Source of the DNA: Dichetophora obliterata
Taxonomy: Eukaryota; Arthropoda; Insecta; Diptera; Sciomyzidae
Assembly (NCBI GenBank): GCA_963920525.1
Contig: OY986436.1
Coordinates: 12,227,467 to 12,291,466 of the forward strand
Direction of reading: 5' to 3'
DNA length: 64,000 bases
The notes under the pieces were generated by a model, which was given only the letters and a program-made list of their open reading frames with translations, ran no database searches and had not been told where the DNA came from. Shown piece after piece: positions 1 through 11,700 of this stretch. A program made the position numbers and the translations under genes. Position 1 is the first letter of the stretch. Every line of letters begins with the position of its first letter.

Positions 1-836
1 ATTAAGTTTTTATTTTTACGAATTCGGGGCTGTCGCGAACTAGTGGGTATACGTATATAATTTCAAAATTATAAAATTTATAAATTTAAATTGTATTTTC
101 CACATCATAAAATGCATTTTCAAAAATAAAAGCAACCCTATTATTTCAAAATTTTATAATTTTGGAATTCTGACCACGGATTCGGATTCAGCGACCAATT
201 TTTGGTAGACCATTTTTTTTGCCAGCCCCGAATTCATATAAATACAAAAAATTAAGGTGGCTACCCTATCCACCATCTTGAATTTTAAAATTCTTACTTC
301 AGATTCGAAATCAGTGACTCCCTTACACTGTCAAATGATGTTTAAAATTCTTAAAAATACATATTATTAGGTGGCAACCCTATTATTTCAAAGCTTTATA
401 ATTTTGAAATTCTGACCATGGATTTGTATTCAGCGACCAATTCTTGGTATACCATTTTTTGCCAGCCCCGAATTCATAAAAATACAAAAAAATTAAGGTG
501 GCAACCCTATCCACCATCTTTAATTTTAAAATTCTGACTTCAGATTCGAAATCAGTGACTCCCTAACACTGTCAAATGATGTTTAAAACTCTTAAAAATA
601 TATATTATTAGGTGGCAATACTGTGGTAAACATTTAGGTGGCAGCCCTAACCTCCATCTTAAATTTTAAAACTGTGACATTATATTCGAAATCAAGTCCG
701 TTGGCAGAATTTCAAAATTACAAGAATTCGCAAAAACAAAAAATGTAGGTGGCAACTCTATCCGCCGTCTTAAATTTTAAATTTCGACATCAGATTCGAA
801 ATCCTTTAAAGTCCTATTACGCTTAAGCTCTCTCTA
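1..836. repeat. Tandem ~243-bp repeat block (foldback-core type)
   Basis: About three and a half diverged copies of a ~240-246 bp unit. Each unit alternates two half-motifs: a GGTGGCAACCCTATCCACC segment followed by AGATTCGAAATCAG, and a GGTGGCAACCCTATTATTTC segment followed by GGATTCGGATTCAGCGACC. The same unit recurs in intron 1 of gene A (6535-8395) and, in its least diverged form, inside a complete hAT-like foldback at 53194-54596. The left edge is cut by the window. No protein-coding signal was seen. Confidence 0.85.
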
Positions 837-1541
837 CACAAGCTCATTGAATTTTTTGGATACTTGCTTTAAATTCAACTAATTGGATACTTGCGAGCTT
901 ACAAGCTTTTGCCGATCGTTTCAAGCTTTTCAAGTTTCTGCCCGACAAAGTAAGTCTAACCAAACCAAGCCAACGAGCAAGCATGAATATGACTTGTATC
1001 TGTTTGGTATTTTTGCAAGCTGGTTAAAGCTTGCTTTTTCAAGTTTGGATACATACTTGAATTCAAGTACTTGAAAAGGCTTGAACTTCAAGTTGGCTTG
1101 TGCAGTTCTCTGGTAGTTACCCAAAATAAGCAAACGTAACTGAACGAAACGAAACAAAACAGTTTGACAAGAAGTATTATTCCGTAAGAACCGAACTGCT
1201 AGCGCAGCAACTCGTCAACAACAACTCTGCAGAGTGTGTTTTTATTATATTTTTATCAATTTGTTTCAATTTCACCATTATTTCACTCATCTTTCACAAA
1301 TCTTTATTAGAAATTAAAAAAAATGCACAAATTATATTTCACTCGATTGCCAACTGATCAGTTGATTCAGACGAGTCGAGCAACTCGTTTCATTTTGGGT
1401 TAAATCCGTTAACATCCGTAACAAGTGCAGACGTTCGTCAAGTTGCTATCGTCTCGTTTCATCTATTTTGGTTGGGTCTTTACTCTGTGCTCTAACGTTT
1501 ATTCTTAATGAAGCAAAATAAACGACAATTAGTTAACAGCT
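837..1541. other. Unassigned intergenic stretch, CTTGAA-rich
   Basis: No gene is supported. Between about 870 and 1110 the sequence is full of short overlapping ACTTGAA/TTCAAG words that can pair locally. The open frames here (883-1074 and 930-1157) are low-complexity by-products of that repetition. Confidence 0.5.
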
Positions 1542-1542
1542 G

Positions 1543-1612
1543 CACTGGTCGAATGGATAAGCATATGAACTTACACTAGCGGCCGAGGTTCAATTCTGCG
1601 GGTAATTGTAGT
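1543..1612 (+). repeat. tRNA-derived relic (SINE-like head)
   Basis: An A-box-like TGGTCGAATGGATAAGC is followed about 30 bp later by a B-box-like GAGGTTCAATTCTGC, the order and rough spacing of a pol III internal promoter. The acceptor stem does not close convincingly, so this is not called a functional tRNA. Similar relics lie at 23340-23600 and 30029-30104. Confidence 0.45.
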
Positions 1613-1657
1613 TTTTGAATTGCCAGCAACATTACTTGGAAATTCAGCAAGCATGCT

Positions 1658-1949
1658 CGCCTCCATATCCGCTTATATCTTTTTTATATAAGCATGTCCT
1701 AGGACGGCATGTCTGTCAAATGAACTGCCGTAACAGCAATGCAGCATGCATCTCATGGTATGAATTCAGCATTAATGCCGAGAGATTCATGCAGCATTGC
1801 TGCTAGGGCAGTTCATTTGGCAGACATGTATACCTTCTGCATTGATACCATAATATGCATGCTGCATTGCTGCTACGACAGTCCATTTGGCAGACATGCC
1901 GGCCTAGGACATGCCTATACAAAAAAGATATAAGCGGGTATGGAGGCGA
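1658..1949. mobile_element. Inverted-repeat MITE with ~100-bp arms
   Basis: The left arm (about 1658-1757) and right arm (about 1849-1949) are near-perfect reverse complements, beginning TCGCCTCCATA and reading through a CCTAGG core and CAGCAATGCAGCATGC. An extra inverted copy of the inner segment, around CAGTTCATTTGGCAGACATG, lies in the middle (about 1790-1830), so the element is a compound palindrome. No target duplication was established. The small open frames across it are side effects of the palindrome. Confidence 0.8.
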
Positions 1950-2049
1950 AAAAGTCTCCTGTCCTTCTGAGGCATGTTGCCGGCAGACTTACAGCAGGGC
2001 ACATTTTCCAACTGGTCTGTTACGTGACGGTTTCTACTAAAACACATTT

Positions 2050-2480
2050 ACTCCAAACCGCGTAAAGACATTTCGTTCCAATTACACCCGACTGGTTCCA
2101 CAGATAATCAAAGTGAAACCTATTGATCATGATGTAAGAACTGTGGAACACTTTCGTTAAAACATAATTAATTTTTGTTTCAGGACTTCACAAAAGAGTT
2201 CCAAATGTGACAAAAATCGAACTAGTTTCATATACAATTCCTACAAACCCTATTTGTCAAAAAGTCATAGATTTTGTCCGAGGAAACCATAAAATATTAA
2301 AAGTGGGAATAACCCAACTAGTTCCATAGATAATTCCTATTCAACCTTTTTTTTTCTAAGTATCAGATTTTTTTCAAAGAGTTAAAAAAACTACAATAAA
2401 CCCAAAAAGTTCCACAAATAATCCAAGTAGTAGCTATAAGTCATAAAGCTATCGATTTTTATCCAAGAACTTCATAGAAC
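2050..2480. repeat. Diverged ~115-bp tandem repeat
   Basis: Four degenerate copies are anchored on ACTRGTTCCAYAGATAAT-like words near 2090, 2220, 2320 and 2400, each followed by variants of TCAWAAAG and ATCGATTTT or AGATTTT. No coding potential is apparent. The block lies just downstream of the 3' end of gene A. Confidence 0.5.
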
Positions 2481-2652
2481 CTATAAAAATTCATGTGGCT
2501 TACATCGAATATTCCCTTTTTTCATTCAATGCCATGAACGGTCTCACGAGCATCAATCGCCTTATTTAAGTACTCGTTCGCGAACGCATGTCTACGTTAC
2601 AAATACTTTTTTACCTAAAAAAACATAGTTCTTTTGCTTACTTAATTTAAAC

Positions 2653-2658
2653 TTTATT
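2653..2658 (-). terminator. Poly(A) signal of b561 gene A
   Basis: AATAAA on the minus strand, 65 bases beyond the stop codon of gene A. It is the first canonical polyadenylation hexamer after the stop. Confidence 0.6.
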
Positions 2659-2722
2659 TACAAAATATACAAAACTACTTGTGCTTATGCTAAACTAATT
2701 GAGAGGGTCCTGTAGACCCTAA

Positions 2723-5700
2723 CTATTCGAAATGTCGAATTAAGCTGCGTATTTTATGATACAAGGCCTGCAACGGTCCTGCACTTGTTAAAAACAATGA
2801 AATCAGCGTAATGCACTTCATCATTGTCTGAAAATCATCACTAACTTTGCGACTGAAAAATCCAGTCTGATAACCATAGAATTGCGCTGCCAACGCTAGG
2901 ATAAAAGTCGTCAGACCCAAAACAATATGAAACGTTTTATTCAACAAAGGATTCACTTTATGTTTGAATCGCATTGAGAAAAGCGCAATCAAGCCGGATA
3001 GCATGCTGATAAGACAGAGTATGAAGGCAGCAAAACCTTTGGAAAATAAAAAAATATTAATAGAATACGAGTTTTTTCTTAGTGTATAAACAGCTGAACT
3101 CACCTAGTTTTGCATGTATGGAATGCAATGATAAACCCTTCTGTGCAATTTTAATGATGACCCCAGCTACACCGCAACCGCCGCCCAACACCTGAAGTAT
3201 CCAGTGTATTGTGGTCTTAGTTGTGCGATTGTAGTTAAAAGTTAAAACGTTGCCTGTGTAGTGACACATAACAGCCTGGGCCATGAGTAAGCTAAACTAT
3301 AATTAAAATCGAAAATTAAAAGAAAATTGAAAAATACATATATTAGAAAACGGCTCTATGAAATAAGGCCCCAGGATATAAGGCCCAAAACTACAAATGA
3401 AATAAGGCCCCAAACATTTTTATACAAAATAACAACTCACATAAATGGGATGTTATTTCCTATTTTGGGGCTTTATTTAATTTTTGAAAAATGGGGCATT
3501 ATTTCATAATGAAATAAGGCCCCAAGAGTAAAATGAAATAAGGCCCAAAAATAATATTAGTAAATAAAAGGGCTCTGCGCAAAATGGCCCCAGGAAAAAT
3601 GGCCACAAAATAATAAATGAAAAAGGCCCCAAATTTGGGGTATTTTTCAATATGAAATATTGCCCCACCACACAAAATGAAATTTGGCCCCAAATTGAAA
3701 TGAAAAAAGACCCCAATTTCTTTCTGACAAAATTTTATTGAGGAATTAATTTTTTTGAGGAAAAATATTAAACAAATACATTATATGTATAACTTTAAAG
3801 TAAGTAAGTTAAGTTTAAGTAAGTTTTTGGAGAACTTATCATTCTGAAATCATATATGGAAGAGGTATATTTTTTTAATTTTGACTGCATTTTGTGCATT
3901 TATGAAAATTTTCCTGGGTTTTTCATATTTTAATAAAATGGTTTGCCCTTGTACGGAATGTTAAAAACAACATTTCGTACAAGGGCAAATCATTTTATCA
4001 TAATGCAATGATCAACTGAGGCTTGCTTGTTTAACACTCATAATCGACCACTTCTTTTTTTTTCGAGTTTTTATAATGTAAAATTACATTAACAAATAAA
4101 TGCCGTTAAAAACTCCGCTAAACATAACAAATTTTGAGAGAATCTTCAAATTAAAAAAGGGAAAAACTACCTCAATAAAAATTTAAAATTTGGTATCTGA
4201 TTTCATTATGAAAAATAGCCCCACACTAAAAAAGGAAAACTGGCCCCAAAGAAAAAGGAAATATGGCCCCAATTTTTGTGTTGTTGTATTCAATATAAAA
4301 TTTGGGGCCTTTTTTAATTTTTTATTTTGGAGCCATTTTTCCTGGGGCCATTTTGCGCAGAGTCAATAAAAGCATTAATATTTGGGGTTTTATTTTTTTT
4401 ATTTTTGTAGCCTTATTTAATTTTTTTAAATTAGGGCTTTATTTCATTGTAAAACAGGCCACCAAAAATTTCAACACTCCTTGAGGGTCAGACTTGGATA
4501 CGGTTGATATAACAACTTTTCGCTTTTTGTTATATAAAATCTATTGCAATTTTTTCAATTGAAAAAATTTTAAAAAATTTTTCAAGTTTTGATATTTTTG
4601 CCGCGTACTGAGGACATAATAAAAAATTATAAAATAAAATGAATTGCTTAAAATTTCATGGTAAAAGAAGGACCAGTGAGCATGTCCTCTATCAAAAAAT
4701 GATATATAGAAAAAAATCCACTTATAAAACTATAACAAGATATGAATAACGGCAAGACACCTGTAAAGCAAGAGTTAACTTTTTGGCGGAAGAAAAATGT
4801 AACGACGTTCGCACTTTACAAGATCTCTTACGAGTAGGAACTTAAATTGGACTAAATAAAGTAACAAAGTTTTCTTATTAACTACTACATATTTGTAAAT
4901 TAAGATAGATTTACAAAACAATAATTATTTTATTTTATTATTGAGCTTATATGATGCTTACATGATGAAATTAATAAAAATATTTACTACAGGGGAATAC
5001 TATTTTTTGAAATTCTGTATAAGATTAATGAATTCTTAAAGATATTAATTCATTAATGTCTACAAATGAAAATATTAACAATTTTGGGGTGTTTTCATTT
5101 ATTGTGGGGTAATTCTTTATAAGTTTTGGGGTGTTATTTCTATATATTGGGGTATTTTTTCCAAATGGAACTATACCCCAATTTTTGGGTTTGATTCCGT
5201 TTTAAGATTTGAGGCCTTTTATTTTGGGATGCATTTTTGTGGAGCCTTTTAAAAAACTGGCATATTTGACTTTGGGTCCTTATTGCATCACATTGGGTTT
5301 AATTTCACAAGAAGTTGTTCTATAATGAAATAAAGACCCAATTTTGGGTCCTTATTTCATTTTAGGTTATGGCTTTATTTCGTCGAATTGGGGCTTTATT
5401 ATAAAGCCCTATATTTGGGGTCTTATTTCGTTTTTGCTTTGGGGCCTTATTTCACAGAGCCTTAGAAAACATTTTAAAGAGAACGGGCGCTAAGAAAGCT
5501 CAATCACTCAATACGAAATGCTTAACCAGTCCAATTTTACCCTTTACAATTTTAACCCTTTCAATGGCTACGCTAAACTAAGAACAAACTAATTTTTTGA
5601 GGTAATACTCCTATCATTCAGGTCCTAAAAATATTAAAATAACATACCTTTGAGTTTAACCTGTACTACTTACGTTTTGCTAGCTTGTAAAAAGGAAAAA

Positions 5701-8700
5701 TTGTTTTGCTCCTGTTCGGCACAAATTTGTTTTTTTAATCCCTTGAAGGTTTTTCAACCCTATAGATCTTTGATTTTTAAACCCTCTTAACATTATTATC
5801 ATTAAAGCCATAAAAAGATAAAAAAACATAAATTTGATTTTTGTCCGGTTGATTTTTCTTATAAAATAGTCCAAAGAGATTCATTGAAATCGATCAAGTA
5901 GAACTTCAGATATCTTAGAAGCCGATCGAAAAACCTTGTTTCGATAGGCTTTACTTTTTGTAACTTTTTTTCTATTTGATATTTTTTCTAAAACTTTGTA
6001 TACGTATTCTTAAAACCTTAAAAACCATATTCTAACGAAAAAAAATTGATTTTTAATTTTTTACACACTGTAATAGTACCTTAATTACCTTTCAAATAAC
6101 GTGTCGATTGGTTATTGGCAAAAATATAGATTTTTTTTTAAAAGATATTGTAGAAAAAAATCATATCAATAATTCCTTTCGCATATCTTATTTTCTCAAT
6201 GAATACTTTAAAAATCGGAATCGTGCCTATTGATTTCTTGCAACTACATATATGATACAAAATAGTAGTGTTGTAGTATGGATACTTAAGTACTAAAGTA
6301 TAACATCTGGCAACTATGGGTGTAAGCTCAACTTTTTTCGTTTGGCATGATTTTGACAGAATTGTAGGTACTGTAGGTACTGTATCAAAACAAACACATA
6401 ATATAAGGGGTACTTTTTAAAGTCTTGGTATCGAGCCTACCTGGATATTCCGCCATGCTTACAGGTATGAAATATAATTTGTTTTTTTTTATTTGTTTTT
6501 ATCAGAATTAACAAACTCCAAAACTTATTTGACAACAAGGTTGCCACCTTTATTTTTGCGATTTCGATGTTGGGGCAAACACTAGATAAAATTGGGTCGC
6601 TGAATCCGAATCCGTAGTCATAATTTCAGAATTATGAAGTTTTTTATAATGGGGTTGCCACCTAATAGTATGTATTTTTCAGAGTTTTAAACATAATTTA
6701 ACGCTGTTTGGGGGTTTTCCTGAGGGAATTCGAATCTGAATCAGCCAGAATTTTAAAACTCAAAATGGTTAATAGGCTTACCACCTAAATTTTTTTTTAT
6801 TTTTACGAATTCGATGCTGGTGCGAACACTAGGTAAAATGGGTTGCTGAATCCGAATCTGTTGTCAGAATTACTATGAAAAATCTGTCAATCATAGTCAA
6901 AAAAACTATGTAATTTTTTTAAAATAGGGCGCCACCTAATAAAATGCATTTTTAAAAATTGTAAGCATCATTTAGCACTGTTAGGGATTCACTGATTTCA
7001 AATTTGAAGTCAGAATTTTAAAATTCAAAATGGTTACTAGGGTTGCTACCTAAATTTTTTTATTATTATAAATTCGGTGCTGGCGCGAACTTTAACCCTT
7101 AACTGATATACCTGGTCTGTGGGACCAGAACAAAAATACAAAATAGTATATTGCGCTTATTATTCAATTTAAAACTCAACTCAATTCAATTATTCAAAAT
7201 AATTCTAAAAATTCTTTCTAAATACAAAAAAAACTTTATTTAAGACGTTCCTTACAAAAAAAAAATACATTTCTAACAAAATTTGTGTTTTTTTAACATT
7301 TTAAGTGGTGTGGTCCCTGAAACCAGATGTACTGCTAGTGTTATTTTTTGAGGTGTACCAGTTAAGGGTTAAGTATAAATGGGTCGCTGAATCCGAATAC
7401 ATTGTCAGAATTTCAAAATTACAAGAATTTGCAAAAATATAAAAAAATTTAGGTGGCAGCCCTATTAACCATATGAAATTTTAAAATTCTGACTTCATAT
7501 TTGAAACCAGCGACTCACTAACACAGTGATATGTTGTTTAAAAATTTTAACAATAAATTTTTTTATAGGTGGCAACCCTATTATAACAAAAAATCATAAT
7601 TTTAAAATTCTGACAATGGATTCAGATTCAGCGACCCATTTTTACCTTGTGTTCGCACCAGCACCGAATTCGTATCAATAAAAAATTTAGATGGCAGCCC
7701 TACTAACCATATTGAATTTTAAAATTCTGACTTCAGATTCGAAATCAGCGATCCCCTAACACTGTTAAATGACTTTAAAACTTTTAAAAATATATATTAG
7801 GTGGCAATACAAATACATATTAGGTGGCAGATTCAGCGACCAATTTTTACGTAGCCAGCACCGAATTCGTAAAAAAAGAAAAAAAATTAGGTGGCAGCCC
7901 TACTAACCATATTGAATTTTAAAATTCTGACTTCAGACTCGACATCAGCGATCGTCTTACAGTTTAAAACTATTATGTTTAAAACTCTTCAAAATACATT
8001 TTACTATGTGGCAATACTGTGGTAAAAATTTAGGTGGCAACCCTAACCTCCATCTTAAATTTCAAAACTGCGACATTAGAATCGAAATCATATGCGTTGT
8101 CAGAATTTCAAAATTACAAGAATTGCCAAAAATACAAAAAAAAAATCTTGGTGACAACTCTATCCGCACTCTTTGCAAATTCCAAAATTTATTTAAATAT
8201 AAGGCTGCCACCTTCATTTTGGCGATTTCGAATCTGGGACAAACACCAGGTAAAAATGGGTCGCTGATGCCAAATCCGTTGTCAGAATTTACAAATTCCA
8301 AAATTTATTTGAAAATAGGGTTGCCACCTTAAAATTTTATATTTTTGCGATTTTGAAGCTGGGGAAAACTCTACTATAGGTAAAAATGGGTCGCTGATTT
8401 GAATTAAGCTACCAGCGCATCAACAAAGAATGAATTAGATTGCTTCTAGTTGATCTACTCTGAAGCAAGCACTCGCTGAGCATGCTATGATTTCCCATTA
8501 CTTTGCTGTATTGTCGCATTATACTTTGATATTCTGTTTCACAACAAAACATAAGTACTGTTGTTACTGTAACAAAAATCATTTCAAATTATGAAGTGTT
8601 TTTTGTTTCGTTGCTAAGCTTCACCATAGAACTTGTGTATTTGATGTCAACGCTACACTGAAATGCAGTGCATTGAAGTACTATACAGTAGTGAAGTGCC

Positions 8701-11700
8701 ACAAATTGAATGTTTTGTGCAGCTCTTTAGTTCATAGCTATGGCATGGTAGAAGGATAGAGATAGCTGCAGCGCTGACGCTGTGTGGCGAATGGAGACAA
8801 AAGAAAAGAAAGAAAAAGTTTTGCTTCGTTTTGACATTTCCGCCAGTATGCTCTCATCTGGTGCATCTACCTGTATTCTTCTACCATAAGCTATGTTACG
8901 ATCCGCTAGGTGGCGCTGTTGTCAAGCTGTTTAATGTTTACACAATAGAGGTATTCACGATCTGGAGCTCATTCGGAGCTCTTGTGCAAAAAAGCGCAAT
9001 TGTTGTCAAAAAAATGCTACAAACTGTGAACACACCTCACACAGACAAAATCAAATTAAAGTGCTTTGACGGTTAGTGATGTGGAATTGAGTTTTCAAGC
9101 AATATATTGTATCAAATATTTGTACAATGTTTACAAGCTGACGAAAGCTTTTGATATATTTTTACGTGTTTGTTATATTTTTACTGGTATATACGCTTCA
9201 ATACTATCAATAAAATAATTAAAATTCTCAGTGTTACGGAATATGTTTCATTTATTGGTACTATAACCTTACACAATGCACCATCACTATTCATTTGCTG
9301 CCAAAAAGCACAAAATGCAAAAAAGAGCTCAAGAGCTCAGCAAAAGAACTACAGAACATAGTCGGAGCTCTTTTCAAAAAAACGCAATTTTGATAGCACG
9401 TGTATTTTATTATTGTAGAGTTCTTTTTTGACAAAAATTAGGCTTTTTTGCACAAGAGCTCCGAAAGAGCTCCAGATCGTGAATACCTCTTTTATAACCT
9501 AAGAACCTTTACCCATACCGAAGCGGTCAGATAAATGTTCCAAACAAGAAATTTTAAAATGTTTCCAGAAAAATCGCATATGGTCAAAGAATTAATAAAG
9601 AGATTTTCCAAATATATCATTCTCTAAGCCTTACGAAGTAACTAAAAGCTTTTTATGTAAACCAGCTCAAAAAAGTTTTTAAACTTGTCGAAAAATTAAA
9701 TAAACAAGAAGAATTGTACTGTAACATTGATCTGACCGCTATGGTATTTGTGAAAGAAAAAAAATAAAGAAAGATCAAGGTGCAGACCAACGTCTGCCGG
9801 GTCATTTAAATTTTTTGGTTTTTTGATATCAGATGATATGAACGTGCTGTGCGATGGAGACCGTTACGTGACGTTTGCACTTTTTAAAACGTGACGTTTG
9901 ACAGCCTATTGACACTTTACATTACGCTTTTATGCACCAAAAAAAAAATATTTTCCTACACTTGAAAAATCCACAAATAACTACCAAAAAATTCGTCCTT
10001 CTATTAAAAAAAAAAACCAAGAACATCACCGTGTTTTTGGACCTTTCGACGAAAATCTGCCTTTAAGGAATTGCAAAATACTGAACCAAAAACAACTTAA
10101 AAAAACTCAATTATTTCACCGATCAATCCTAAGTGACCCTATCTAAACATATCTGTGGTCACAAGGAATAATGACTAATCTCAAAATATCGTAAAAAACG
10201 ATATAGAATTTACTTTATTGCCAATTTTTGGAAGAATGCAGATATCCATTTTTTGCCCAGAATTGATCATCACTTATATCTGCACATATTTTGATTATAA
10301 CGGTTCGTATATTTCAAAATAAATGGGTGATAGTTCGTGCAATTAAAATATCGTTTTCTACGATACTTTGAGTTTAGTCGTTATTCCTTGTAACCACAGA
10401 TATAACGATCGAACTGCGATACGCCCTTTCAAAGTAACTTTCTAGAAGATTAACCTGCCCTTTCATAAAAACTCGAACAAAATTCGGAAATCAATGTATC
10501 AAAACTAGCTACACTGAGAAAATAAAAAATCAAAAACGCACATTTTTGAAACGTTTAGTAAAATTAAAATTTTTTAAAATATTTTACGACATATAAAATT
10601 CAAAACGGACATTTTTAAAAAGAAAAGTAAAACGGAACGTTTTTAAAGCAACTACGAATGTTTTTCTATGATATAGTAGGGTAAAATATATTTTTTTAAA
10701 AAACATTTTACGCTATACGAAATGAAATTTTACGCTATACATTTTTAAAATGAAAAGTAATACGCAACGTTTTTACAACAACTATGAACGTTTTACTGTA
10801 ACAGAGTATGATTAATTTTTTGAAAAATATTTTACGCTATATAAAAATAAAAACGCACAATTTCAAATACAAAAGTTAAAAAAAGGCTTTACAAACAACT
10901 ATGAATGTTTTACGATGATAAAGTGTGGTAAAATTAATATGTTTAAAAATATTTTACAACATACTAAAATGAAAACGCACATTTTTAAAGAGAAAATGAA
11001 ACAAAAACGTTTTTAAATAACTACGAAGTTTTACCATGAAAATCACAAAATTCGTGTAAGATTATTTACATACAGATATGTAAATAAAATAAAAATGTGG
11101 TTTTTTATCTTTTTCAGGTATTGGCCAAAAAAAGTTAACATTTTAACCATAGTACAGTGTTGAACATTTCAAAAATGTACTACTAAAAATATTACTCCAC
11201 TGCCTACTACAAACAGGGTGGCCGTTTTGTCAGACCACTTTCCTAACGCAAGCAGGGTAGAAATCTGGGAATCTTTTAGAGTACTGGGCCGATTTTTCCC
11301 GTGAAAAATTTTTAAGAATATCAAATTTGCACTACAGATTTAGTTGGGGGTATTTTTCTTTAAAATTTAGCTTATAATGAAAATACTTTTGGAAAAAAAA
11401 CTGCAATTTCAGACCGTACAATAAATCTTATTCAAAATGGAACACTGAGTAGAATTAACCAGTTATATCTGCATTTGTTTCAACTATTAGAAAAAATTGA
11501 AATAATTGGAATTTGAAATTATTTTAATTACGAACTAATTTAATCTTCCTTCGATTTTGCTAGCTCAAAATTTTTACAACATGCAGACAATCCTTGCTTG
11601 ACATGCAAAACTGATGCATGATTTAACAAGGTTTAATTACAAAAGAATTCGTTTTTAAGCAGTATTTGCCTCTGGCATTTCCATCATGTCCTTAGCAAAT

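Noticed and set aside
3499..3716. Overlapping hydrophobic frames in the intron of gene A, and 4302-4484
   Set aside because: They are translations of the GGCCCCAA microrepeats of a foldback element.
8006..8332. 108-codon frame and its shadows
   Set aside because: It lies within the 243-bp tandem repeat and shows no conserved domain.
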